Source: Flavobacteriales bacterium
GTDB lineage: Bacteria > Bacteroidota > Bacteroidia > Flavobacteriales_D > JAHECK01
Assembly: GCA_024641785.1 (NCBI GenBank)
Contig: JAHECK010000009.1
Location: 1 to 47,741, forward strand
Direction: 5' to 3'
Length of the DNA stretch: 47,741 nt
In this document: positions 33,595 through 41,732 of the stretch, in pieces
Position numbering within the stretch: position 1 is the first letter of the stretch
Layout of the letters: the number at the start of each line of letters is the position of its first letter
Notes under the pieces: generated by a model
What the model saw: the letters and a program-made list of their open reading frames with translations, nothing else
Database searches by the model: none
What the model was told of the DNA's origin: nothing
Program-made: the position numbers and the translations under genes

Positions 33595-34992
33595 GTGAGT
33601 TTGAGTAAATCTAAAACAATAATTGGTAGAGAAGAATGGTGTTCATTTTCTAATTTAGGAATACCTGCGATCAAAGCACGAATAGATTCAGGAGCTAAAA
33701 CATCTTCAATACATGCTTTTAATATTCATCGATTTAAGCGCAATGGTGAATCCTGGGTAAGTTTTGAGGTTCATCCCTTGCAAAAAAATCGAAGAACAGT
33801 CATTCGATGTGAAAAACCTTTAGTCGATATACGCAGTGTAAAAAGTTCAAGCGGAGCTACTGATAAGCGCTATGTGATCAACGAAAAGATCAAGTTAGGT
33901 GAGGAGGAATGGGATGTAGAACTTACTCTGGCAAACAGGGATTCGATGGGTTATCGGATGTTATTGGGAAGGGAAGCGATGAGCGGAAGAGTGATCGTAG
34001 ATCCGGATTTGAAGTTTTGTTTAGGAAAAATTTCATTGAAAAAAATCAGCGAGTATTACGGAGATGATCAGTCTGTAAAAAGCGGACTTAAAATTGGAAT
34101 CTTGGCAAGCGATCAGAACTTGTATAGTAATAGAAGGATGATGGAGGCAGGAATTGAAAGAGGGCATGACATGGAGTTCCTTGTGATAAAGGAATGTTAT
34201 TTAAAGATCGATGCCTTAGAGCCTGAAGTCCATTATCGTGATCGAAAAATAGTCGATGATCTGGATGCGATCATTACAAGAATTCGACCGAGCATCACCT
34301 TTTATGGTTGTGCCCTTGCGAGGCATTTTGAAAGCCTGGGAGTTTTAGTTGTGAATACTGCTTCCGCAATTACTTTATCGAGAGATAAACTTCATTCATT
34401 GCAGTTAATGTTAAAAAACGGGATCAGCATTCCTACCACCGGATTTGCAAATGCGCCGATCGATACGGAGGACCTTATTGAAATGGTCGGTGGTGCGCCA
34501 TTAATGGTAAAATTATTAGATGGAGTTCATGGAAGAGGAGTCGTTTTGGCCGAAACAAGAAAAGCAGCAGAAAGCGTGATCGATGCTTTTAAATCATTAA
34601 AAGCGAATTTGCTTGTTCAAGAATATATTAAGGAGGCAAATGGAAAGGATATCCGTTGTTTTGTAATTGAAGGGAAGATCGTCGCAGCAATAGAGCGAAT
34701 CCCGGCCGAGGGAGAATTTAGAGCAGGTAAAAATAATGGTGGAAGCGCAATTGTTGCAAATGTGACTAGTGCCGAAAGATTATTGGTTTTAAAAGCGGCA
34801 AAGATCCTGGATCTAAGCATTGCAGGAGTAGATTTTATCCGATCTAAAAATGGGGCTTTAATTATTGATGTAAGCTCTTCACCAGATCTGGAAGAGATCG
34901 AAGTTTGCTGTGGAAAAGATATTGCCAGCATGATGATCGCATCAATTGAGAAGAAATTAGCTTGGAAAAGAAATCTGAGTAGTCCTAAGTAG
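33595..34992 (+). CDS. Fused RimB-like zinc protease / RimK-type glutamate ligase
   Basis: 465 residues. Residues 1-150 are the 'ATP-dependent zinc protease' (DUF785, RimB-like) retropepsin-type fold, with Asp31 in ARIDSGAKTSSIHA and later GREAMSGRVIVDPD. After a linker near 155, residues about 165-455 form a RimK-type ATP-grasp ligase: IGILASDQNLYSNRRM, DAIITRIRPSITFYGCALARHFE, MVKLLDGVHGRGVVLAET, KDIRCFVIEGKIVAAIERIP and the metal-binding IIDVSSSPDLEEIE. RimK adds glutamates to the C-terminus of ribosomal protein S6 in the bacteria where it has been studied, and RimB modulates RimK. The start is GTG 33595. The target of this fusion is unproven. Confidence 0.9.
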   Translation: MSLSKSKTIIGREEWCSFSNLGIPAIKARIDSGAKTSSIHAFNIHRFKRNGESWVSFEVHPLQKNRRTVIRCEKPLVDIRSVKSSSGATDKRYVINEKIKLGEEEWDVELTLANRDSMGYRMLLGREAMSGRVIVDPDLKFCLGKISLKKISEYYGDDQSVKSGLKIGILASDQNLYSNRRMMEAGIERGHDMEFLVIKECYLKIDALEPEVHYRDRKIVDDLDAIITRIRPSITFYGCALARHFESLGVLVVNTASAITLSRDKLHSLQLMLKNGISIPTTGFANAPIDTEDLIEMVGGAPLMVKLLDGVHGRGVVLAETRKAAESVIDAFKSLKANLLVQEYIKEANGKDIRCFVIEGKIVAAIERIPAEGEFRAGKNNGGSAIVANVTSAERLLVLKAAKILDLSIAGVDFIRSKNGALIIDVSSSPDLEEIEVCCGKDIASMMIASIEKKLAWKRNLSSPK

Positions 34993-35020
34993 CACGAATC
35001 ACGAATCACGAATCACGAAG
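34993..35020. repeat. 7-bp tandem repeat, 3 exact + 1 near copy
   Basis: CACGAAT is repeated three times from 34993 to 35013 and followed by CACGAAG to 35020. It begins immediately after the stop codon of the fusion protein. Such arrays can vary in copy number by slippage, but no effect on a gene is evident because it lies downstream. Confidence 0.85.
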
Positions 35021-35462
35021 TAAAGTCGGAAGTCCGAGGACCGGAGACGGGGGTCATTATTACCATGCCCGATTTTAGTTTACACTTTTCGACTACTGGA
35101 TGATTAAATTATTTATTTTTTTTAATACTCTTTTCAATCCTCCGCGAAACTTTGGGACCCGATTTATCGGGCATTGTGTCCTCCTCGATACTTTTTAATT
35201 AATCCTTAATCATTTGTACATCCCTGAATAGAGTTGACCGGTTTTTAATTAATTATTTAATAATTAATCATTCATTTTTCTATCTCCCGCTGAAATCCGA
35301 GCGTTTTATTTAACTGAAAAACCGACCTCAGAGAGGTCTTATATTCATAAGTAAAAAGTAATTTCCATAGGAGATGACCCCGCTGGGGTCAATTGTTAAA
35401 TTAATTTTTTATGGTCAACCTATATCAGGGACATACATTTTTTTTACTTCGTGCTCCGCGCT
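34993..35462. other. 470-bp gene-free stretch rich in short repeats and palindromes
   Basis: The largest non-coding stretch, between the RimB-RimK fusion and the acyl-CoA synthetase, whose ends face each other. It starts with four copies of a 7-bp unit (34993-35020). Later it has the palindromes CCCGATTTATCGGG (35158-35171), GACCTCAGAGAGGTC (35324-35338) and GACCCCGCTGGGGTC (35376-35390). ATGCCCGAT at about 35065 is repeated in reverse at 35166-35174. No ORF of note is seen. It looks like a mosaic of dispersed repeats rather than a promoter region. Confidence 0.7.
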
Positions 35463-37523
35463 TCAAGCTTCAATCTTAATCCTAACATCCACACAGTTGA
35501 TCCGTTCTCTATTTGCGATTAATGGATTTAAGTCAAGCTCAGTAATTTCAGGAAAATGTTGAAGCAGACTTGATATTTTAATTAAAATATTTGCTAGCAC
35601 TTTTTCGTCGCTTCCTTTTTGTCCTCTGCTTCCTTTTATTAATGGATATGAACGAAGCCTTTTGATCATCTTAAGCGCTTCTTTATTATCGAATGGAGCT
35701 AAACTAGATCGAATATCTTTTAATATTTCAATATAGATCCCTCCTAATCCAACCATTACAATATGACCGATTCGTTGTTCTTTTATCGCTCCTGCAAAAA
35801 ACTCTATTCCTTTTACCATTTCCTGCACGATCACTCCGTCAGCACCTTTAATTTTTAGCATTCGTTTCACCTCTTTCATGGCGAATTCGTCGCTATTTAC
35901 ATTTAAAGTGACTCCTTTTACGTCCGTTTTATGTATAGGACCGGAAACTTTGATCACCCATGGTTTAGGGATCACTTTTTCTATCGCCTTAATATCTTTT
36001 TCGTTCTTAATAAAGTGTATTGGACTATTTGGTATCTCGCATGCGTCCAGAACTTCAAAAGCATCAAAACTATTCAGATAAGTCCCTTTTTTATTTCGAT
36101 CTAGAATCGTTCTAATCCTTTTAGTATCGATAGGGTAGTTCTCAATCTTGAGACCGCTTGGATCCGGAGTTTGATAAACCTCAGCTAAAGCAGTACCTAA
36201 TACAACTTCATCAGGAAAATTAACTCTTCCCTGAGCAAGTAGATAATCTATTTCCTTCTGGGCATTGATCAGTGAAGGAAGGACCGGATAAATGGGTTTT
36301 TTACAAAAATCCATTTTCACATTTAAAACCTTATAAACGTTTTGGACATCAAAAAGGCCGGCGCTGCCAAATACAACGATCATTCCATCGATCTCTTTAA
36401 AATGATGCTCGCAATAGTCAATAATGATCCCTAATTGATCAGCTGTTCCGGTAGCGAGAAAATCGATAGGATTGCTTACAGAAGATCCGGGATACAGATA
36501 TTGCTCAAGTTCTTTAGCTCTTTCGCCGGTTAATGCAGGGACTTTAAGTCCGCCTTTTTCCAATGCATCCGTTAGCATTACTGCAGAACCGCCGGCATGG
36601 GTAATAACTGCTAAATTTTTACCCTTAAGTTTTTTATAATTAAAAATGGATGCCACTGTAATAAGTTCAAAACGACCACTACAATAGACGATCCCTGCTT
36701 TTCTAAACAAGGCTCTAACTGCTATATCAGAAGATGAAAGTGCGCCGGTATGTGAAGATGCAGCGCGCATTCCACCTTCGCTAATACCAGCTTTGATTGC
36801 GGCAATTCTGCATCCTTTTTTGATAAGAGAGATGGCGTGTTTTAATAATTTATCCGGTTGCTTTATTACTTCGAGATAGAGTAATTTGATCTTAGAACTA
36901 TTTTCAGGATCGAATGTTTCATCCATATGTTCTAAAACGTCCTCAACTCCAATTTGAGCGGAATTTCCAACGGAATAAACTTCATTAAAACGAAGTCCCA
37001 TCATCATTCCTGATTCCATTAAAAAAACGGCAGTTGCTCCTGAACCTGAAATGAGATCTACTCCACTTTTATATGTTTTTGGCACCGGCGCAGTGAATAC
37101 GCCACTGTAATTATGATTAATTACTCCAATACAATTCGGACCGATCAAACTCCCACCAACTTTTATAACCTGAGCAGCAATTTTCTTTTCCAGTTCTTTT
37201 CCTTTATCATCGGTTTCGCTAAATCCTGCCGAAATAATTATAAAGCCTCTGCATTCTTTTTTCTCACTAAGCACTTTTACTGCTTCAAGGCAGTATTTTG
37301 CAGGTATTGCAATAATTGCGAGATCAACTTCCGGGAGATCGTTTAGATCCGAAAAACACTGGAGACCCTGAACACGTTCTTCCTTAGGGTTAACGACAAA
37401 TAATTTACCAGGAAATTGACTTTTTAGTAGATTTTCTACCATTTTTCCACCCGGTTTATGAACGTCGTTTGAGCCACCTACAACAACAATTGACTTCGGA
37501 TGGGTAAGCTTTGAATGAAGCAT
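35463..37523 (-). CDS. ADP-forming acetyl-CoA/acyl-CoA synthetase (alpha-beta fusion)
   Basis: 686 residues. Residues 1-455 are the CoA-binding/CoA-ligase alpha part (SIVVVGGSNDVHKPGGKMVENLL at about 11-33, SLIGPNCIGVIN, AASSHTGAL with His258 as the likely phospho-histidine). Residues about 460-686 are the beta ATP-grasp part (DVKGVTLNVNSDE, VQEMVKGIEFFAGAIKEQRIGHIVMVGLGGIYIEIL, LDLNPLIANRERINCVDVRI). The enzyme makes acetate or another acid plus ATP from acyl-CoA, ADP and phosphate, reversibly. The acyl group cannot be told. A PAT-type acetyltransferase was considered, but no GNAT domain is present. It is alone in its transcript direction, upstream of the repeat-rich stretch. Confidence 0.9.
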   Translation of the reverse strand: MLHSKLTHPKSIVVVGGSNDVHKPGGKMVENLLKSQFPGKLFVVNPKEERVQGLQCFSDLNDLPEVDLAIIAIPAKYCLEAVKVLSEKKECRGFIIISAGFSETDDKGKELEKKIAAQVIKVGGSLIGPNCIGVINHNYSGVFTAPVPKTYKSGVDLISGSGATAVFLMESGMMMGLRFNEVYSVGNSAQIGVEDVLEHMDETFDPENSSKIKLLYLEVIKQPDKLLKHAISLIKKGCRIAAIKAGISEGGMRAASSHTGALSSSDIAVRALFRKAGIVYCSGRFELITVASIFNYKKLKGKNLAVITHAGGSAVMLTDALEKGGLKVPALTGERAKELEQYLYPGSSVSNPIDFLATGTADQLGIIIDYCEHHFKEIDGMIVVFGSAGLFDVQNVYKVLNVKMDFCKKPIYPVLPSLINAQKEIDYLLAQGRVNFPDEVVLGTALAEVYQTPDPSGLKIENYPIDTKRIRTILDRNKKGTYLNSFDAFEVLDACEIPNSPIHFIKNEKDIKAIEKVIPKPWVIKVSGPIHKTDVKGVTLNVNSDEFAMKEVKRMLKIKGADGVIVQEMVKGIEFFAGAIKEQRIGHIVMVGLGGIYIEILKDIRSSLAPFDNKEALKMIKRLRSYPLIKGSRGQKGSDEKVLANILIKISSLLQHFPEITELDLNPLIANRERINCVDVRIKIEA

Positions 37524-37605
37524 ACAATTTTTTATGCTAAGGTACTTACAAAAGAGTGGACTTTACATTTAAGAACTAAAAAAAAAGTTTTTTTCTTGTG
37601 CTATT

Positions 37606-38079
37606 TTAAATAACAGAAAGGCCTGATAGTTCCTCAAGCCGATTTCTAAGTATAACGCAGGTTTCATAATCTTCTTTTTTTAAAGCTTCCTTTAAAAGAT
37701 CTCGAATAAAACTACTGTCGTCATAAAAAGGATGGTCTGAATTAAAAACTAAGTTTTTATCGATCGTCGAAAGTAAATGTTCTATTCTCTTTTCGCTTTC
37801 AATGAGTTTATTCTCATTCTTATTTTCTTCTATGATCAAATTTTTAAGATGGCTTTCCGTCTTTAATTTGTCACCAATTTTTTCCTTGTGTTTCTGCAAT
37901 AAAAAACGGTTGAATTCAACCAATTCTCTTAATTCTTTTTGTTTTGATTTTACATCAGCATTTTGGAGAATCTCTTTTATAGATCTATTATTATCTTCCA
38001 GCTTCAACTTGATTCTCTCTAGGTCTAGTTTAATAATTTTCAATTCTAAATTGAAATATTTAATTCTTTCTTCCTGCAT
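37606..38079 (-). CDS. Coiled-coil protein with C-terminal UVR motif
   Basis: 157 residues. Most of it (about 1-115) is charged and helical, typical of a coiled coil (KYFNLELKIIKLDLERIKLKL, VEFNRFLLQKHKEKI). The last 35 residues (FIRDLLKEALKKEDYETCVILRNRLEEL) form a UVR motif as found in UvrB, UvrC, McsA and ClpC partners, where it mediates helix-hairpin contacts with proteins. No zinc-finger Cys is present, so this is not McsA. It may be an adaptor for UvrC/UvrB or a Clp-type ATPase, but no partner is adjacent. It lies upstream of the acyl-CoA synthetase on the same strand, with an 82-bp gap. Confidence 0.7.
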   Translation of the reverse strand: MQEERIKYFNLELKIIKLDLERIKLKLEDNNRSIKEILQNADVKSKQKELRELVEFNRFLLQKHKEKIGDKLKTESHLKNLIIEENKNENKLIESEKRIEHLLSTIDKNLVFNSDHPFYDDSSFIRDLLKEALKKEDYETCVILRNRLEELSGLSVI

Positions 38080-38236
38080 CGATTCATTTTATGAGTCTGC
38101 CTTACTACAAATAGTTTGCCTAAATCTAAAAAAGCAATGAATTGTTAACTGTTTTTCTATTTTAACAGCTAAATAATTCCCAAAATGGGAAGAAAATCTC
38201 ATTTTTTAAAAATTAAGTAATACCATCCTTTTCAAT

Positions 38237-38244
38237 TATCTTTG
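38237..38244 (+). promoter_or_regulatory. Putative dgt promoter, -7 element
   Basis: TATCTTTG matches TAnnTTTG exactly. Transcription would start near 38251, so the GTG at 38244 lies within the promoter, and the ATG at 38262 is the likely start of dgt. Confidence 0.65.
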
Positions 38245-38261
38245 TGCTAAACGAAGTTAAA

Positions 38262-39614
38262 ATGAATTGGAGCCAGTTGCTTTCAATTAGCAGATATGGA
38301 AGCAAACAAGAAGAAATTAGCAGGGATGCGATTCGTTCTTCTTTTGAGAAAGATACTGACAGAATAATTTTTTCAGAAGGCTTTCGGAGATTACAAAATA
38401 AAACGCAAGTAATTCCTTTACCAGAAGACGCTTTTGTACATAATCGACTTACCCACAGTTTAGAAGTTTCCAGTGTAGGTCGTTCCTTAGGAAAAGAAGT
38501 TGGTGAATGGCTTTTGGGAAAGTATCCTGAATTAAGATCAACGGGATTTCAGGCCTCTGATTTTGGAAGTATTGTTGCTTCCGCTTCACTCGCACACGAC
38601 ATTGGGAATCCACCATTTGGGCATGCAGGTGAAAAGGCCATCAGTGAATATTTTTTACATGGTGCGGGGCAATCATTTAAAAGTCACTTAAGCGATGTTC
38701 AATGGAATGACCTTTCAAATTTTGAGGGAAATGCGCACGGTTTCAGGTTATTGAATTACGCCCACTCCGGAATAAAAGGAGGGATCCGACTTACCTATGC
38801 CACTTTGGCTGCTTTTATGAAATATCCGAAAGCGAGTTATCCTGTTTTCTCCAATCCTGGGGCAAGTCAAAAGAAATATGGCTTTTTCAATTCGGAAGAA
38901 GATTTATTTAAAGAGGTCGCTTTAGAGACGGGCCTTAAATCAAGAGATAAAAACGCATTGACCTGGGCAAGACATCCCCTTGCTTTTCTTGTGGAAGCAG
39001 CAGATGATATTTGTTATTCGGTTATCGATTTTGAAGATGCTTATGGAATGGGTATCATTTCATTTGATAGTATTGAAGATCTATTTATTCCTCTTTCTGG
39101 AAAATTATTTAATGTAGATCGATATCATCAAATCGGATTCGAGAGTCAAAAAGTAAAATATTTAAGAGCTATATCCATTTCCAACCTTGTTAAATCGCTT
39201 TCTGAAGTTTTTATAGATAATGAAGAGGAGATCCTTAATGGTACTTACGATAAACCTTTAATGAAGGAATCGGAGCTAAAACCTTGGGTAGAAAGAATTA
39301 TAGATATAAGTGTTGAAAAAATTTATGGATCAAAAGCGGTGCTGGCAATGGAAACAGCAGGTTTTGAAGTATTAAATGGTTTAATGGAAACCTATGTGGG
39401 TGCAATAAATAATGTATATGATGGAAATGGATCCTATTCATCTAAAACAATAGTTAAACAACTTCCTGAAGAGTGCTTTGACCTAAAGGGAAAGATAGAT
39501 GAAGATCTATATACGCGTTTATTAAAGATCACTTCTTATGTGGCATCGATGACAGATTCACAAGCCATCAGACAATACCGTCAACTAAAAGGAATAGAAT
39601 TACCAAAAAGATAA
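38262..39614 (+). CDS. dgt: Deoxyguanosinetriphosphate triphosphohydrolase (dGTPase)
   Basis: 450 residues from ATG 38262; the frame is open from GTG 38244, but that codon overlaps the -7 promoter element. It is an HD-superfamily enzyme: FSEGFRRLQNKTQVIPLPEDAFVHNRLTHSLEV, SASLAHDIGNPPFGHAGEKAI (HD pair), ALTWARHPLAFLVEAADDICYSVIDFEDA and RQYRQLKGIELPKR at the end. It splits dGTP to deoxyguanosine and triphosphate, helping set dNTP pools in the cytoplasm. It is five bases from pepD, so both are in one operon. Confidence 0.95.
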   Translation: MNWSQLLSISRYGSKQEEISRDAIRSSFEKDTDRIIFSEGFRRLQNKTQVIPLPEDAFVHNRLTHSLEVSSVGRSLGKEVGEWLLGKYPELRSTGFQASDFGSIVASASLAHDIGNPPFGHAGEKAISEYFLHGAGQSFKSHLSDVQWNDLSNFEGNAHGFRLLNYAHSGIKGGIRLTYATLAAFMKYPKASYPVFSNPGASQKKYGFFNSEEDLFKEVALETGLKSRDKNALTWARHPLAFLVEAADDICYSVIDFEDAYGMGIISFDSIEDLFIPLSGKLFNVDRYHQIGFESQKVKYLRAISISNLVKSLSEVFIDNEEEILNGTYDKPLMKESELKPWVERIIDISVEKIYGSKAVLAMETAGFEVLNGLMETYVGAINNVYDGNGSYSSKTIVKQLPEECFDLKGKIDEDLYTRLLKITSYVASMTDSQAIRQYRQLKGIELPKR

Positions 39615-39618
39615 TAGT

Positions 39619-41085
39619 ATGAATAACGATGTAATAAAATTAAAACCAAATGCTGTTTGGACGCATTTTGAAATGTTAAATGAGATTCCAAGAGGATCGA
39701 AAAAAGAAGAAAGAGTAATTGCTTTCATGAAGTCTTTTGGAGAAAGATTAGGATTGGACACCTCGGTTGATGAAACCGGTAATGTTTTGATTCGAAAACC
39801 GGCTTCTAAAGGTTTTGAGAATAGAAAAGGGGTTGTTCTGCAATCGCATTTAGATATGGTTCACCAAAAAAATTCTGATTCTGATTTTGATTTTGATACT
39901 CAAGGAATTCAGACTTATATAGATGGAGAATGGGTAAAAGCAAAAGGAACTACACTAGGAGCAGATAATGGAATGGGCGTGGCAGCGATCATGTCGATCT
40001 TAGCAGATAATACGATTGAACATGGACCATTAGAAGCCTTTTTTACTATTGATGAGGAGACTGGAATGACCGGTGCTTTTGGTTTAAAAGGAGGATTATT
40101 AAAAGGAGATATTTTGTTAAATCTCGACTCTGAAGATGAAGGAGAACTCTATATTGGTTGTGCCGGAGGAGCAGATTCAACGATCACGGATTCCTATAAA
40201 TCAACGAGTATTCCTTCAGGACATGTAGCATTAAAAGTTGCGATTAGAGGATTAAAAGGCGGGCATTCCGGAATGGATATCATTTTAGGAAGAGGAAACG
40301 CCAATAAATTACTTAATCGACTTTTGCTCGAATTAAAAGAAAAATTTGAGATCGGTCTTTCTTCATTCGACGGAGGAAGTTTACGAAATGCTATTCCAAG
40401 AGAAGCGACTGCCGAATTATTAATGCTAAGTGGGGATAAAGAAAAAATAAAGTCTTTTGTTAAAGCCAGAGAAGAAGTTTATAAAGCAGAGTTTGGAGCT
40501 ATCGAACCGGCATTAAAAATTGAGCTTTCTGATATGGATTTGCCAAAAGATCGCGTTCCCTCAGACTATTTAAATAAATTATTATGGGCTGTTGACGCTG
40601 CACCTAATGGAGTGATCGCCATGAGTAAGGATATTGAAGGCTTAACCGAAACCTCGGTTAATATGGCGAGGGTACTTATAAAAGAAGGGGAAGTAAAATT
40701 CCTATTCCTGAACCGAAGTTCTGTAGATTCAAGAAAGATCGCATTGATGCAAAAAATAAGCAGCGTATTTTCTTTAATGGGTGCTGCCGAGATCAAACAT
40801 CATGGATCTTATCCCGGATGGGAACCTAATCCGAATTCGGCGATACTGGAAACCATGAAAAAGGGTTATGAACGTATGTTTGGGAAAGTACCAGAAGTAA
40901 TGGCTATACATGCCGGTTTGGAATGCGGGATCCTTGGTCAGAATTATCCAGGAATGGATATGATCAGTTTTGGTCCTACCATTCGTAATCCGCATTCACC
41001 TGATGAAAAGGTGAATATAAAAACAGTGGGCTTGTTTTGGGATTATTTATTGGATACCTTAAAACACATTCCTGTAAAAGACTAA
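39619..41085 (+). CDS. pepD: Aminoacyl-histidine dipeptidase (M20 family)
   Basis: 488 residues, the length of PepD-type M20C peptidases. Metal and catalytic residues are visible: His77 and Asp79 in QSHLDMVHQ, Asp116 in GADNGMG, Glu146 and Glu147 in DEETGMTGAFGL, and later GGHSGMDIILGRGNANKLLNRLL and AIHAGLECGILG. It cuts Xaa-His and other dipeptides, completing peptide use in the cytoplasm. It follows dgt by four bases. A hairpin at 41108-41143 with a T-tract ends the unit. Confidence 0.95.
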   Translation: MNNDVIKLKPNAVWTHFEMLNEIPRGSKKEERVIAFMKSFGERLGLDTSVDETGNVLIRKPASKGFENRKGVVLQSHLDMVHQKNSDSDFDFDTQGIQTYIDGEWVKAKGTTLGADNGMGVAAIMSILADNTIEHGPLEAFFTIDEETGMTGAFGLKGGLLKGDILLNLDSEDEGELYIGCAGGADSTITDSYKSTSIPSGHVALKVAIRGLKGGHSGMDIILGRGNANKLLNRLLLELKEKFEIGLSSFDGGSLRNAIPREATAELLMLSGDKEKIKSFVKAREEVYKAEFGAIEPALKIELSDMDLPKDRVPSDYLNKLLWAVDAAPNGVIAMSKDIEGLTETSVNMARVLIKEGEVKFLFLNRSSVDSRKIALMQKISSVFSLMGAAEIKHHGSYPGWEPNPNSAILETMKKGYERMFGKVPEVMAIHAGLECGILGQNYPGMDMISFGPTIRNPHSPDEKVNIKTVGLFWDYLLDTLKHIPVKD

Positions 41086-41107
41086 ATCAAAGTGAAAATA
41101 TGACTGT

Positions 41108-41148
41108 ATCCGGATGTCGATTCTGAAAAATTGACATTCGGATTTTTC
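41108..41148 (+). terminator. Terminator after pepD
   Basis: The arms ATCCGGATGTCGATT (41108-41122) and AATTGACATTCGGAT (41129-41143) pair over 15 bp with two G-U pairs in RNA; TTTTC follows. It lies 22 bases after the pepD stop. Confidence 0.8.
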
Positions 41149-41238
41149 TTTTTAGTCAGCTTGGCAGCAAAGTTTTACAAGGCATATTTTTTGAACGAGT
41201 AGGGTTGATAATGATTGTTTAATTTAAAATTTTACGCT

Positions 41239-41670
41239 ATGACTATCATGAAGTATAAAGCAAACAGACCTGTACTTCGATCATTATTAGATGATTTTTG
41301 GGGTACAAACATTTTTGATGACACCCTTTTGAATGAAAATAAATGGGTACCTGCAGTGAATGTAAAAGAAACTGAAAAATCTTTTACTATGGAGTTGATG
41401 GCTCCGGGATTTGATAAGGAAGACTTTCATGTTTCTTCTGAGAATGGACTTTTAACCATCGAAGGTAGAAAAGAGAAGGAAGAAATAGAAAATGAGGAAA
41501 ACTATACCCGAAGAGAATTTATATCTAATTCTTTTTCAAGGTCATTTACACTTCCAGACAATATCATTTTAAAAGATATCGATGCGAAATATGATAAAGG
41601 AATGCTGATCTTACATTTGAAAAAAATGAGCCTTCCTGAGTCTAAAAAGCTTGAGATCAAGATTAAATAA
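41239..41670 (+). CDS. Small heat shock protein (Hsp20/alpha-crystallin)
   Basis: 143 residues from ATG 41239 (140 from ATG 41248). A short N-terminal arm leads to the alpha-crystallin domain: WVPAVNVKETEKSFTMELMAPGFDKEDFHVSSENGLLTIEGRKE, then RREFISNSFSRSFTLPDNI and AKYDKGMLILHLKKMS. It is an ATP-independent chaperone that holds unfolding proteins during stress. A longer frame from TTG 41215 exists but is less likely, because ATG starts follow and no family residue is upstream. It stands alone between two terminators, so it is probably a single-gene stress unit. Confidence 0.92.
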   Translation: MTIMKYKANRPVLRSLLDDFWGTNIFDDTLLNENKWVPAVNVKETEKSFTMELMAPGFDKEDFHVSSENGLLTIEGRKEKEEIENEENYTRREFISNSFSRSFTLPDNIILKDIDAKYDKGMLILHLKKMSLPESKKLEIKIK

Positions 41671-41684
41671 TGTTAGTTTAAAAT

Positions 41685-41713
41685 AAAAAAGGCTACGTTG
41701 AGTAGCCTTTTTT
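41685..41713. terminator. Bidirectional hairpin terminator (GGCTAC stem)
   Basis: A 12-bp perfect stem, AAAAAAGGCTAC and GTAGCCTTTTTT, with a GTTGA loop. It lies between the hsp20 stop and the converging T9SS protein gene and serves both. The same GGCTAC stem recurs at 44732-44759. Confidence 0.9.
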
Positions 41714-41732
41714 ATTTATAATACTTAATAAA

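Noticed and set aside
34993-35020. CRISPR-like array
   Set aside because: The repeated unit is only 7 bp with no spacers, and no cas gene is in the window.
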